DNA of 64,000 nucleotides, taken from contig NC_092675.1 in the NCBI RefSeq assembly GCF_964355755.1, forward strand, positions 31,274,912 to 31,338,911, read 5' to 3'. The position numbers and the translations under genes are program-made. Origin of the DNA: Antedon mediterranea. Taxonomy: Eukaryota; Echinodermata; Crinoidea; Comatulida; Antedonidae. How positions within the stretch are numbered: the stretch's first letter is position 1; the number at the start of each line of letters is the position of its first letter. Under the pieces are notes generated by a model. That model was not told where the DNA came from. It did not search any database and worked only from the letters and a program-made list of their open reading frames with translations. This document shows positions 34,845 to 46,103 of the stretch, piece after piece.

Positions 34845-36900
34845 ATAATCAACTGATCATCGATAATTGATTTGAAATTTATATAAATATTTAAGAAAAT
34901 TCAAAGTTATTTAAATCATGCTATAAGAAAATGAAGATTGTAGAGTTAAGAGATGATGGTTAAGAACGTGCTTAAATGGATTGTCTAGTTTACTCTAGAA
35001 ACAATAGGCTAAAGACATTTCTAGGGATTTGTGCAAATACATTTAGATAGAATTTAACTTTCAATCTTTTTTTGGAAATAGAAATTGGAAAAAAAGAATT
35101 TTTAAAAGATTTATAACGAAAATTTTAATTTACATCATGTAAACGCCCTCTGTTTTGAAGTTTATCTATATTTGCAGATTACAACTGAATGTTATGGTTG
35201 AAAGTCTGATTTTCTTTTGTTTTATCACCCGTCTTTTTTATCAAACAGTTTTCATTAATGATTTGCTTACTACATTGGTACTAATTATTTGAGAGCTTAT
35301 TTATTTATAAGCTGCAGTCTATCTCTATGCTATAATATTGCTATTAAATTAAGTACAGTGCTATAATTTGATGACATTGTGGAAATTACTTTCATAAGAG
35401 GATGAAATAGATTTGTAAACAATCCTTGCATAGCTGCTGGCAGCATTATCTTCCTGCTGATGTTACTGGTTTCACTTCATATCGCCTTCTGATGTGTTCA
35501 TATAACATTCATCTAATGCACATGTATGGCTACTGTAGCATATCCAGACAGTGCCCTAAACACAATTAAGTGATAAACATAATGTCCTATCTTTTGCATT
35601 GTAACTTAGGGTCGAGGGGGTCCGAGTTGACTGATGCTATATATTACTGTGTTTTTCAAAGAGATTAGATATCAGACCTCAGTGCTGTGTAGCTAGTGAT
35701 TGTTCATTAATTTCCACAGGTTTGAAAACCCTTGTTATTAAAGTGAATAGTGTTGGTAATTGGTAGATGTTGTTAAGGGCTTTCAAGTTGTGCTCTACAC
35801 TACATTGAGTGCTTTTAAAAATGAAAATCATGTTAGGAATTCTTAGGAATTAGATTTTCAGTTGTTAAATGAAACTTTTAAGAATTGGTTTGTTTGCCCA
35901 CCTATGTCTGTAAGATGTATAAATTATGTACACTAAAATATAGTGTAAACAATTTCACAATTTCCATAAGTTTGTTTTTGTACACAGATTTTGCTTTGCA
36001 TTGTTGTTCAATAACATCTGTATCTAGGCCTGGTTTTTAAACAAATATTGTTTGTGTTGTTTACTTTTCACTTATTTGTATGTGTGCATATCGCGACTTA
36101 TGATGAAATACGAATGAATAATGAAATTAAATGGATTAAAATTCACAATATAAATATTATTTTGAACATGCAAAAAATCCAGCGAGACTCATCCATCGAC
36201 ATTATCGTAATGAGTTACTCACGTTTGTAGTATTCTATATTTAGTTCATCTGATTATTTAAAATGTGTGAATACTGCCCTCTACATTTCTTCCACTGTCA
36301 TTTCAAGTTCAAGAGGTGATTTTCCTTGGATGACACATCGTGACATTCGTCCTGTTTTGTTTTGAGACTCGAGACTGTCACACGTGTTTTTGTGGTAGTC
36401 GTGGAAATTCCGTCGAGATATATTGGTAGTCTAAAAAATAACCTTGGATTGAATCCACGTTTTTTAATGTATATAGTATTATGCAATAACATTTCAGATT
36501 GAATCCACGTTTTTTAATGTATATAGTATTATGCAATAACATTTCAGATTTCAGAACGGCATGCCGCGCCGCCACACAGTATAGTACAAAGTCTGAAAAA
36601 AAACAGCATTTAATTATATATTAGTATATAATTATATATTATTTATTGGCACTAATATTTCATTTTGCTCTATAAAGCAAAACCTATTATCTAAATAACA
36701 GCAGCAATTAGACTGTTAGCCTTCTTGGAAAACGGTATAAAGCAAATCATATCCTAAGTATTGATATGCTGGTCGAACAACATAACTTTGTCTAATTTTA
36801 AAATATCATAATTTGTCATTACTTCTGTTTTAAATCAATATTTAAAATGCGAGTACTGTACGGTACTCCTTTTTAGGGCCCGTCCGGGCTTGAATTAAAT
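34845..36900. other. DLG5 3' UTR and DLG5-GADD45 spacer
   Basis: AT-rich, tandemly oriented intergenic space. ATTAAA at 35343-35348 is a possible DLG5 polyadenylation signal; no AATAAA occurs before about 36895. No further coding exon was seen. Confidence 0.45.
36446..36547. repeat. 50-bp tandem duplication
   Basis: Two virtually identical adjacent copies beginning GATTGAATCCACGTTTTTTA and ending CAATAACATTTCA. Confidence 0.95.
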
Positions 36901-36921
36901 AAAAAGTCTCTCAACAACCAA

Positions 36922-36926
36922 CCAAT
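36922..36926 (+). promoter_or_regulatory. Possible CCAAT box upstream of GADD45
   Basis: CCAATCA lies about 200 bp upstream of the MTLED start, 45 bp downstream of a GC-rich patch (GGGCCCGTCCGGGC). CCAAT boxes are known in GADD45 promoters of vertebrates. This is only a short motif match. Confidence 0.25.
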
Positions 36927-37027
36927 CAAAACGCTTTATTTGACACTCATGAATAATTCATCGAACACGTTGGCCTAAGCCACGACGATGTCACAATGAA
37001 ACCACGAGACAACGTTTTGCTGACGCA

Positions 37028-37123
37028 ATGCAATATTTACAGTGGAAAATTGCTGATGAGTTCAAAACAGTGTTGGAATCGGTTGAAAGTAGACGTGTTA
37101 TTACAGAGCTTGGAATTGTAACT
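37028..37123 (+). other. In-frame 32-codon extension upstream of the GADD45 start
   Basis: An ATG at 37028 is in frame with the MTLED start at 37124 and no stop intervenes. It would add MQYLQWKIADEFKTVLESVE and then SRRVITELGIVT. The downstream ATG is preferred because it restores the family N terminus; the extension could be translated if transcription starts further upstream. Confidence 0.35.
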
Positions 37124-40100
37124 ATGACTTTAGAAGATATCGACAAAAATCAACAAATGCATTCTACGGAAAAGCAAAAGTAAGTTGATAGTACATTATA
37201 GAAAGTAATTGGTACATTTTAGAGGTATTTGTCAGCTTTTTACCTGTTCTTAACTTTGCACACCGCCGGTTGTGCAATCAATCGCCGTGAGTGTACGCCT
37301 TGGCAGACTTACTGTGTAGTAGTGTGTACTTAGTAGGAACTAGCAGGAACTAGCTGCAACTTGTGGTCACAGATGGGTGTTTTCCAGTTGACTTAGCAAT
37401 ATATGTTGCTAAAATTGTGGCTTTAAATAGTTGGTAGACTTAAGTCATGCTTAAGTCAACAGCTGGTGCAAATTCTTAGATTTGAATTGTACAGATTATA
37501 TTTAGTTTTCACAGTATTAACCTGGCTGGTATGAGACAAAGCAGTTTTTTTTAAAAACCAAATAAAAACTTTTTCTTCTTCAGCATTAATAAAATGGATA
37601 TATCTGAAGCATTGACGGACGTTATAGTGCAAGCAGTAGCAGATGACCGGGTCACAATGGATATATCTGAAGCATTGACGGACGTTATCGTGAAAGCAGT
37701 AGCCGTTGACAGGGGCACAATGGATTTATCCGAAGCATTGACGGACGTTATCGTGAAAGCAGTAGCCGATGACAGACTCACATTTGGAGTTTATGATTCT
37801 GCCATGAAAATTGACAAGTAAGTACAGATTAACTTTTTTGCACTGTACAGTATTTTAAATTTTTTAAAACAACTCATTTTGTTGTTAAATTAAAGGTGTT
37901 TTTTGTTAAATAAGCAATAATGTAGATCATGTAATAATTACAGATTTGAACTAAATAAAATACATTTATATTAAAATTGACTTTTGTTTATAGGCCTAAT
38001 GTTGCAGTGATTAATAATCTTATTATTTATATTTTGTTTATAGAGAGTGTGATGATGTGCTTGTGTGTATACAAGTGGAAAACCCAGAATTGGATGTTGC
38101 ACTTCAAATACATCTTACATTATTGGAAGCTTATTGTCATGAATGTGACATTAAATTGGTCAAAGTGACCAATCAAGGACATTTAGCAAAGTTACTTGAC
38201 AGTGTGCGTGCTAAAAACAAGAATGGTACGGATCTAGATCATGAAGATATTGTGTGCATGGTAGTACAGGTACGTTTCTTCACTTAGCAATTATTATACC
38301 ATATCAGTATTCAATTTAGTACAGATGACATTGCCAGTAAGACCCATGGTTGGCCTTTAAAACTTCCCAGTAACTGTTAAAATGGTCAATCAATTTTTCA
38401 CAGCAGTTGGGTTCGAACTTAGGGCGAGATAAGTACTGATCTAGTTAAATTTTACGAGAGCGGTAATTCGATTAAATTCATTAAATTGCGTTCGACGGCT
38501 CATGTTAGGGCGAGATAACTTAAGCATCACGTGCTCGCGACCCCGCCGACACAAACAGGAAGTACAGTTGAACAGGTTAGGGCACTTTATTGTGGGCTAT
38601 TCCTTGTGTGTATACGCACCCATTCTACCACCTTCTTCTTCTTTTTCGAGTACTGCTTAACGATCCGTCGACACCATGCTTCCTCAGTTATTATTATTAT
38701 CGGGGTTTTTACCTATATTTTTACAAATGATTAATGACGACACTGAACTAGATGAAGGTACTGCTTTGCTGCTGTTTGCGTTAGTTGAGTTCGTTTGTAG
38801 CTGCATGGAATCCCAGCGAATGATGCGACAACAACGACGGCTCAGATACCTACGATATGCCGAGGAACAGCGCGAACTTGGGGAGATCATGTTTTTTTTA
38901 CATACAAACCTATATGTAACATTTTTTGTCTTCGCTTTTACTTTTTCGGACATGATGAATGCGGTACAGATGTATTAAAATAAGTTTTAAAATAGTAATA
39001 TGACAGATCGTCGCTCTCGGTTAACATGTGATTCAGAAATACAGTACAGGACAGAATTATTGCAAAAATCCCAACGCATTCAACACGTTGTCGTTGCGTT
39101 GTGTTTGCGTTGCGTTGAACGGCTTTCAACGTTTAGTTGTTTATTCAACGAAAGTCATTATCAGCATGTCAAGTAAACAATTAGTTATTTCAACGCTAGC
39201 TGCTGCAGCGCTAGACTGGCCGATTGCACGCCTGAACGATCAGTAACAACAACAGGCAAAATACCTATCGGCAGTCACTACCAGATATTTTAATATAAAT
39301 AAAAAATATATATGAAGCTTAGATATATTTTTAAGTATTGAACGGACAGTTACCAAGTAAAACACAGTGATATTTCCCAGTGTTTAGTGAAGGAAAACAT
39401 CGAATAATAAGGTCGATGCCAAGTCTAACAGTTAACACTGTACTGTAGGCCTTCCGGGGGAAAACACGATCTCACGTCGTAAAATCAAACAACGTGGAAA
39501 TTACTGACATCAACACACGAGGCCGCCACCCTGGTTTCCTCAAGAAAAACACCACGTGTGTTATGACGTATTTAACGATCGTTAATGACGACGAAGTAAT
39601 TAATTTTATTTAGGCCTACATTTTTTAGCTGTTCGAGATTCAAGAGATAAAGTTAAAATATTGTTTCTCTATTTTGGTTTTTATTTTATAATTGTCCCAT
39701 TGTTTGTTGTAATGTAATTTGAAAAATTTGACGTGTCCGACACCCATGAACCAATTTAAATCTTTATAAATCGGACAACATTACATTTTTAAGTACAAAA
39801 AGCGTTTTGAATACGTTAACAATAGAGCGTGTTGAATGTGTTGAACCCGTTGACCGTTCATTGACGACGTTAAACAATTGAATCCCATAGCGTTGAACGC
39901 GTTGAAAACGTTGCGCGTTTTGAAAAGCATCACACTGTAAACTGATTTAAATGTTGGCTGTTCGCTCGCATATTCTCGCAACTCCCATCCCATTCATACA
40001 GTTTCAGGAGGAGGCCAATATAATTATATTAAGAAACAAAACAATAGTATGTTACAGAGAAAACGCCTAAACCTCGCCTGTAATAATATATTGTCTTGCA

Positions 40101-41715
40101 TCAGAATAAAGTGGTTCTTTATTCTGAATTGTTTGGTTATTCAAATATTTGTGGGTTACACCTTGGCGTGAATAATATGGTATGGCACAGGTTTTGATTT
40201 TAAAGAAAACGCCTAAAATTGCCTATTGTCATCAAATTGGTCATTCCTATTTCTTGGTTTTATTATATTTAACGCTTTTCTCTGCATGGGTTACGTTAGG
40301 CATCACAATAATTAATTTATAATATAATACATGATAATGATATATTTATGGATAATAATAAAACTAAACGATTTTTTCCCTTTTAATTACGCGTTATTTC
40401 ATAATGAATGAACTCTTCACCTTTCGATCAGTTCGTCCCTCACGTCACGAAAAGCATGCGTGAAAAAGACGACGACCATGCTGGATCGTTATGTTGGTGG
40501 TGTATTGTTGCCTTCCATGGCGGCGGGTGTAGGCTACGTTGTTTTTATAAATAATCGAGAAAAATGTAGTACAGTACTGCGAAGTTTTTAGTTTGGAAAT
40601 AATTAATTACGATGTGACCTAGCCTCCAAGATTCACCGCCGCCTTAACTTTGGTATTTAATACTCCAGTTAATATAGGCACACAGTAATTAAGGACATGA
40701 CCACTACTTTTAACTGCGATGGCAGACGCGGCTCATATACACACGGGGCCTACTCGTTAGTAGTAGGCCTAGCCTAGTGTAATATATTAAGCTAGGTTTC
40801 CGCGGAAAAATACACATTATGTTTGTTTTCTTAAATATTTGTAATACTGTATTTTATACTATTACTACTACTACTAATACACACTGGCAATCTGTAAATA
40901 CCATACGAATCCGATTGTTTGTTATTTCAACGCAAACTCAACGCAACACATTGTGTTGGTTGAATAAACAGTTCAACGAACTCAACACTTTCAACGCCAA
41001 CGGACAACGCAGTTTCAACGCGTTGTCAACACTTTAACAATGCGTTGAATGCGTTCAAAATCTGCAATAATTCTGTCCGGTACTGTAAAGCTAATTTATT
41101 GATGTTTATATGTCAAAGTTGAAATTTGCTTTAATCTGATTGGTGTATTGGTGAATTCTGAATGCCTCATGCTGTGTTAATTAACTTAATCGTTTTCTAG
41201 CTTTACCAGTGGATTTACTATTCCGTCGAGGAGATGGCCTTGACTGACCGTAGTCAAGGAAATTCCTTCATCTCGCCCTAATAATTCGTTCACATCGAAG
41301 TTATGGCGACATCATCTCGTTAATCTAGTAAATTTATCTCGCCCTAAGTTCGATATGAACGGGCCTAGCAGGTTTCATATACATTTATACTATTAAATGA
41401 TTTAAGTGGTTAATATCAGCCTGGTGTTGTCAATTGTAAATAACCTTTGACATCTGTGATATCACATTTATACTTGATTGGTTTGTTGATGTATTCATCT
41501 AGCAAATTGTAATGGATCAAAAATACATGTATTTTTTAAATGACAGTTAAAATTAAACAATTTCAGCAAGAACTGTAAAATTAACAAATTATATGAACAG
41601 TGTTTTTATTTATATATTATTAATTTTTCAGGAGCCACATGATTCAGATGAAGACAGATTTACAGAAATATATCATACACAGAAGTACAATTGGCACCCT
41701 CATGTTTCCTTATAA
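37124..41715 (+). CDS. GADD45 family growth-arrest and DNA-damage protein with triplicated N-terminal segment
   Basis: Four coding exons, 37124-37179, 37584-37817, 38044-38269 and 41632-41715, join in phases 2, 2 and 0 into 199 codons. The start MTLEDIDKNQQ matches the MTLEE opening typical of GADD45 proteins. The core has FGVYDSAMKID, DDVLVCIQVENPELDVALQ, IHLTLLEAYCHECDIKLVKV and TNQGHLAKLL, and the last exon ends KYNWHPHVSL. GADD45 proteins are small nuclear and cytoplasmic adaptors of the L7Ae/L30e fold that bind stress-kinase and cell-cycle partners after damage. The unusual part is exon 2, where a 21-residue helix segment occurs three times; removing two copies gives about 157 residues, the normal family size. 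Vertebrate alpha, beta and gamma cannot be told apart here. Confidence 0.93.
37584..37817 (+). CDS. GADD45 exon 2 with three 21-residue repeats
   Basis: After NINK come MDISEALTDVIVQAVADDRV-T (37594-37656), MDISEALTDVIVKAVAVDRG-T (37657-37719) and MDLSEALTDVIVKAVADDRL-T (37720-37782), followed by FGVYDSAMKID. In ordinary GADD45 proteins one such amphipathic helix precedes the (V/F)GVYE/D segment. The repeats are 63 bp each with about 6-8 base changes between neighbours. All are in frame and without stops, so they are likely translated. Confidence 0.95.
37594..37782 (+). repeat. 63-bp coding tandem repeat, 3 copies
   Basis: Unit boundaries at ATGGATATATCTGAAGCATT (37594, 37657) and ATGGATTTATCCGAAGCATT (37720). 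The core GCATTGACGGACGTTAT is identical in all three. Divergence is concentrated at the unit's 3' end (GACCGGGTC, GACAGGGGC, GACAGACTC). Confidence 0.97.
38044..38269 (+). CDS. GADD45 core exon 3
   Basis: Bounded by TTTATAG and GGTACGTT. It encodes the L7Ae-like core: ECDDVLVCIQVENPELDVAL, QIHLTLLEAYCHECDIKLVK, VTNQGHLAKLLDSVRAKNK and an acidic loop DLDHEDIVCMVVQ. The DVALQIHxTLxxAxCxExDI motif is the family signature. The loop between LAKLL and IVCMVV is of normal length and acidic. Confidence 0.96.
38412..41353. mobile_element. Outer inverted-repeat element in the last GADD45 intron
   Basis: The left end (38412-38432) TTCGAACTTAGGGCGAGATA reappears inverted at 41330-41354 (ATCTCGCCCTAAGTTCGA). 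The subterminal motif TTAGGGCGAGAT is repeated inside each end (about 38503 and 41268-41280). The interior left part has a 100-codon frame (38676-38978, with LLLFALVEFVCSCMESQRMM) that I do not recognise. It is probably a non-autonomous DNA transposon, split by a second element at 39041-41087. Confidence 0.75.
39041..41087. mobile_element. Inner element nested in the outer one, with AACG-rich ends
   Basis: Inverted termini: ACAGTACAGGACAGAATTAT at 39041 and, on the other strand from 41087, ACAGTACCGGACAGAATTAT; both are followed by TGCA and a run of CAACGCATTCAAC-like motifs. Clusters of GTTGAA/TTCAAC and CGTTG occur at 39070-39160, 39795-39915 and 40920-41060. No transposase was recognised. 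The relatively high CpG content for this window may reflect recent arrival. Confidence 0.75.
41632..41715 (+). CDS. GADD45 last coding exon
   Basis: Follows TTAATTTTTCAG; phase 0. It encodes EPHDSDEDRFTEIYHTQKYN followed by WHPHVSL and a TAA at 41713-41715. The family C terminus normally has a W-V/I-P-x-(I/V)-x-L ending, and the W-H-P-H-V-S-L here keeps the W, P and V/L spacing. The exon is shorter than in vertebrates, with a reduced segment before the final motif. Confidence 0.8.
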   Translation, partial: EPHDSDEDRFTEIYHTQKYNWHPHVSL

Positions 41716-42445
41716 TGGATGACAAGGACATTTGCTGCTGGACATTAGGACATCTGCTGCTGGACAGTAGATTCTCCATAAACTGTGTTGCAATGGAAAA
41801 CTGGATTTTCTAATCTGATCTCAACAAACTGTACACAAGTCAAATTGAAGTGTAAGGAATGTAGTCATGTGACCAATCCCACCTAACCTAGCACAGCCTG
41901 TTACAAACAATACCATAGTTATTCACTGAAGTGGAACAAAAGGTTGAAGAGGAAATGGAAACATTTTCAGCATTTAATACCTGTGGAATTTTCCTATTGT
42001 ATGTGAAGTAATTTCCATCATTTTTAATCAAAAGGTATGCTTGGAAATTTTAGAATTTAATTAATCATCTTAAAATGGCAAGAGTAAAATTCTGTGATGT
42101 AACTAAATACGTAAGCATGACAATTTATGTACAGAAACTAAAATTCAACAAAACTAGTAGTAAAACTAAGACTTTAATTAATTAATTTAATACCAAAATA
42201 TAAGGTTTGTTATGACAACTATAATGTGGTCACTCTGTCAAAGTTGGCTCCTTGTGTGACGCACATTGTATGTAATTAGTGCACCTTGTAGGATGTTATT
42301 GTTTAAATTGTGATGTCAGATGTCACTCTTCCAACAAGGATTTGTTAGCATCATACTTAGTAGTTACTGTATACTGTATATAATACATTTTTATTGTAAA
42401 TAATTCTTTTTCAACGTTATTGTCCACTAAATTGTACATGTTGTA

Positions 42446-43145
42446 AATAAATTATATATATAGTATTTAACAGATTTATTAAAGCAATATAAATATTTTA
42501 AAAAGCAATGAAACTGTTTTGGGAAAAAATTGTAGTAAATTGTATCAATTTCTAAAATAGCCAAGTGAATGGTTTTTGTTTGTTTTTCTTTTTTTTATAG
42601 AAAGGTTAATATATTGGTGAGTTCTATTTCTATTGAGATAGGATATTGATAGATGGGTTACACAATCTTGTTGTTCTGCAATGTATACATTAATGTTCTT
42701 TCATGTTTACAAACACAAACATTGTAAATATTGTGAAAAAAACATACATATGAATGAATAGTTACAAATTAAGGAAAAAGAAACTGTAAAAATACTGTGT
42801 TAAATGAATTACTATTTAGATATTGATTTGTGTACATTGTTTATAAATGATGTTGTAAGACCTAGATTTCAAGTTTTACACCTTGTAGAAATTGCATATA
42901 TTTCTGCATTGCCTTTATACTGTAGAAATAGAATTAAAATGAATGTATGTATGTTTTTGGGACAAACCACATTTTGCGTCATGTTTCTAGTATCATTAGA
43001 GATGTCTCATCATACTGTATTTAACTCATTTTTTACAGATATAAAGCAACATTTTTCTGTCAGATAAATGTTATTATGTAACTCCTATGGGAGTAGAATT
43101 TTAAAATGTTTGTAAGCTTTTGATGAATAATAAAAGCAAAATAAA
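42446..43145 (+). terminator. GADD45 polyadenylation signals
   Basis: AATAAA at 42446-42451, and a close pair at 43129-43134 and 43140-43145 followed by a T/G-rich stretch (TTTTGTCTTTGTTATTTGTG). The latter is the better candidate for the main 3' end, giving a 3' UTR of about 1.4 kb. Confidence 0.55.
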
Positions 43146-43159
43146 AGTTTAATTTTGTC

Positions 43160-44127
43160 TTTGTTATTTGTGTTGGCAATGAGGGTAAAGAATTTAAATT
43201 ATTATTGTGGTTGGAGTGGAATGTATATTGTATAATAGACTAGAATCACATATTATCAGACAGATTGGAATGTTTCCTTGTTGTAAAGACTGCCACAATT
43301 ATATTCCAAGTAAAAGGTGACCTTTGCAGCAAGAAAGGTGACTCATTCACAAGTAGTCTGTTATTAGCATTCAACACTAGCAAAGCAACATCATAACAAC
43401 AATACACATTAATATTATGGCAACATTTTGAGTATTGTGATTTGCGTTACCTAATGTGTCCCAAAAAACCTTATGTCGATGTATGTCGCGAGGGTAATAA
43501 GTAGGATGGGATTAACACAGAAATGTCTTCTTTGAAAGAAGGGGGTGGGGGTGGGGAAGGATCCACAATTATTTAAACCGGGTGTATATCCTTGAAATGG
43601 CGCTATAAGTCCCGAACCTATAAAATACCAAATATGGCCACAAGGATCAATGATGTAATAATAATAATTGATAAAAGATTTATAATTTGAAACTTCATTA
43701 TTAAACGGAAGAGGATTTCGGTTGCTTAATATTAATAGATTCTAATTGAATCAAATTAGTAAACCAAAGGTAATGTAGACCCTATAGAGAAAACGAAAAT
43801 GCCTAAATGAATAGACCAACCGGATACAGAGGTACATTTACTGCGGAAGTAAACACTATAGACTTGTTTGCTTTTCAAACAATAGTATAAAGGCGATATC
43901 TATCACCCGGCTTAAATATTAATATCACCGCCGGAAACGATAACAAAACTACCATAAATTATATACAATATGGGTTGGGATAATGAAAGTGGTTTTTTAA
44001 CTCTCTTATTCAGAAAAAAAAACGGCCGAAATTTGCCCATTTTTGAAAAAATCTATGTTCAAAATTCAGTTATTATGCCAAAAATATATGCATATAATTA
44101 TGTTGCATATATTGCGTTATCACCATC
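43160..44127. other. Intergenic stretch without recognised genes
   Basis: It contains a short G-rich run at about 43540-43560 and nothing else that I can name. Confidence 0.4.
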
Positions 44128-45180
44128 TTATACTATAGTACAGGGACATTTTTGAAAAATGGCCAATTTTCGACCCTTTTATTTTTTGACATAAATGGTT
44201 ACTATTGCATAATAAACATGCGCAGAGGCGAATAATGGGTTCTGCGCATGTGAATTGTGCTATAGTAACCAGTTTTATCGAAAAATAAAAAGGTCGAAAA
44301 TTTGCTATTTTTTGAAAAATCCCTGTACTATAGTACAGAGAAATTTTCGAAAAATTGCCGATTTTCGACCCTTTTATTTTTTGACATAAATGGTTACTAT
44401 TGCATAATAATATGCGCAGAGACGAATAATGTCAATTGTGCTATATTAACCATATTTGACACAATGCCTAAATGGTTGCGCTCCAAAATATCTCTCAGAA
44501 TTGTTGACAGTCAAGAAGGGAAAGCGAGAACTAAGATCTAGTCATCAGGTGCTACTGGACATTCCAAGGAGCAAACATAGTTGGGGAGATTGGACTTTCA
44601 GTGTTGCTGGACCTAGGCTCTGGAACCACCTACCCTTGAACATTAAACACACATCATATTGAGTCACTTTAAGTCACTACTCAAAACTCACCTTTTCTGA
44701 TTTTTTACAGCGCCATGAGCAATGAATGTTGGAATGGCGCTATAGAAATCGAACGATTGATTGATTGATTGATAGCACAATTTACATGCGCAGAACCCAT
44801 TATTCGACTCTGCGCATGTTTATTATGCTATAGTAACCATTTATGTCAAAACTGGTTACTTTTGACATAAATGGTTACTATAGCATAATAAACATGCGCA
44901 GAGTTGACTAATGGTTCTGCGCATGTTAATTGTGCTATAGTAACCAGTTTTATCGAAAAATAAAAAGGTCGAAAAATGGCAATTTTTTGGAAAATTTTTT
45001 TTTGAAAAATGGCCGATTTTCGACCCTTTTATTTTTTGACATAAACTATTGCATAATAAACATGCGCAGAGACGAATAATGGGTTCTGCGAATGTCAATT
45101 GTGCTATAGTAACCAGTTTTGACATAAATGGTTACTATAGCATGATAGATGCGCAGATTTGGCTATTTCTTTCTCTGTAC
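44128..45180. mobile_element. Cluster of palindromic MITEs, several nested copies
   Basis: A complete copy (about 44131-44335) starts TACTATAGTACAGGGACATT and its other half, read in reverse, begins TACTATAGTACAGGGATTTT. The whole copy folds on itself around a GCGCAGA...TCTGCGC centre. Further copies or halves lie at 44329-44455, 44774-44865, 44866-44990 and 45002-45175. Shared motifs are TTTCGACCCTTTTATTTTTT, GACATAAATGGTTACTAT, and CATGCGCAGA. One copy is interrupted by a LINE 3' fragment. No coding sequence of its own. Confidence 0.85.
44456..44777 (+). mobile_element. 5'-truncated L2/CR1-like LINE 3' end inserted in a MITE
   Basis: The frame includes CAPKYLSELLTVKKGKRELR, SSHQVLLDIPRSKHSWGDW and FSVAGPRLWNHLPLNIKHTS, the familiar C-terminal end of L2/CR1-type LINE ORF2 (RSS...LLxxPR...GDxxFSxAxPxLWNxLP). 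It then breaks (stop after SY) and ends in GGAATGGCGCTATAGAAATC and a (GATT)n tail. It is a dead remnant. Confidence 0.8.
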
Positions 45181-46100
45181 ATGGACTTTTTCGAAAATGG
45201 TAATTCCATCCTTTCCTTAGCAACAAACAGTCCACTGTGGAAGTTCGTTTGTGGAAGCCGCGTGAGGTCACGTGTGGACGTACGAAGACTGTAGGCCTAC
45301 AGGAAATGTGTGGACATAAAATAAATTCAGATCAAGACATTCATCCTGCTCATCTGAACCGCGAAAGATCATTGTTTTCAGAATGATTTTTGTTGTCAGA
45401 ATCCAAGCAAGGGTGACGATGTATCCATTGTTGAATATTAAATGAATCTGCTGACTCACAGGCAAATGGGCGAAATTAATATCGATGAATCACCTTCTAA
45501 ACTATCCAATCAGATATTGTTGTCGCGCGCCACCGATATGTTGGTGGACATATTACCATAATATTTAATCCTTGTAATTATGTGATGAGTAAAAATGTAT
45601 GTTTAAATCATGCATATGCTTTGATATTTAACAACTATTAACTAATATATGGACTTTTTTCAATTTCTCTTATTCCACCAATCTGTATGAGGGTTCACAT
45701 GAGCTGTGAAAATGTGATAAACAAAGCATTGTCAGGAATATGTGTCCTCCACCCCCCCCCCCCCCCTCTCCCTCCCCATCGTCCATCGATGGGTCTCTGT
45801 AGCATGAGCTTAGTCTGGGCTCCAGACGGAGTTTTGTCTTAATATTAGTAAAAATATAAATATTTTTGCACATATGGCGTTTCATACGTGTATTACTTGA
45901 GTTTGTATTTTCAGAGAAAAATCGCGGTCGAAATAAAAACAAATAAATATAAAAAAAGACAATAAATACAGACTGGGGCAAGTCTAGCATGAGCTGTGAA
46001 AATGTGATAAACAAAGCATTGTCAGGGATATGTGTCCTCCTCCCTCCCCCCTCCCCACCGTCTCTTCTCTGTAGTCTCGGGTCAATAGTAAAAGAATGTA
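45181..46100. other. Spacer with a 290-bp spaced direct repeat
   Basis: The passage CATGAGCTGTGAAAATGTGA through GTCAGG(A/G)ATATGTGTCCTCC occurs at about 45698-45755 and again at 45988-46045, each followed by a C-rich run and GTCTCT(G)TAG-like text. The spacing of 290 bp suggests a tandem duplication or paired copies of a small element. No gene was recognised. Confidence 0.6.
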
Positions 46101-46103
46101 TTC

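Noticed and set aside
38684-39129. Short frames inside the GADD45 intron elements
   Set aside because: Not conserved to my knowledge; the 100-codon frame at 38676 is mentioned with the element but has no family match, so it was not called as a gene.
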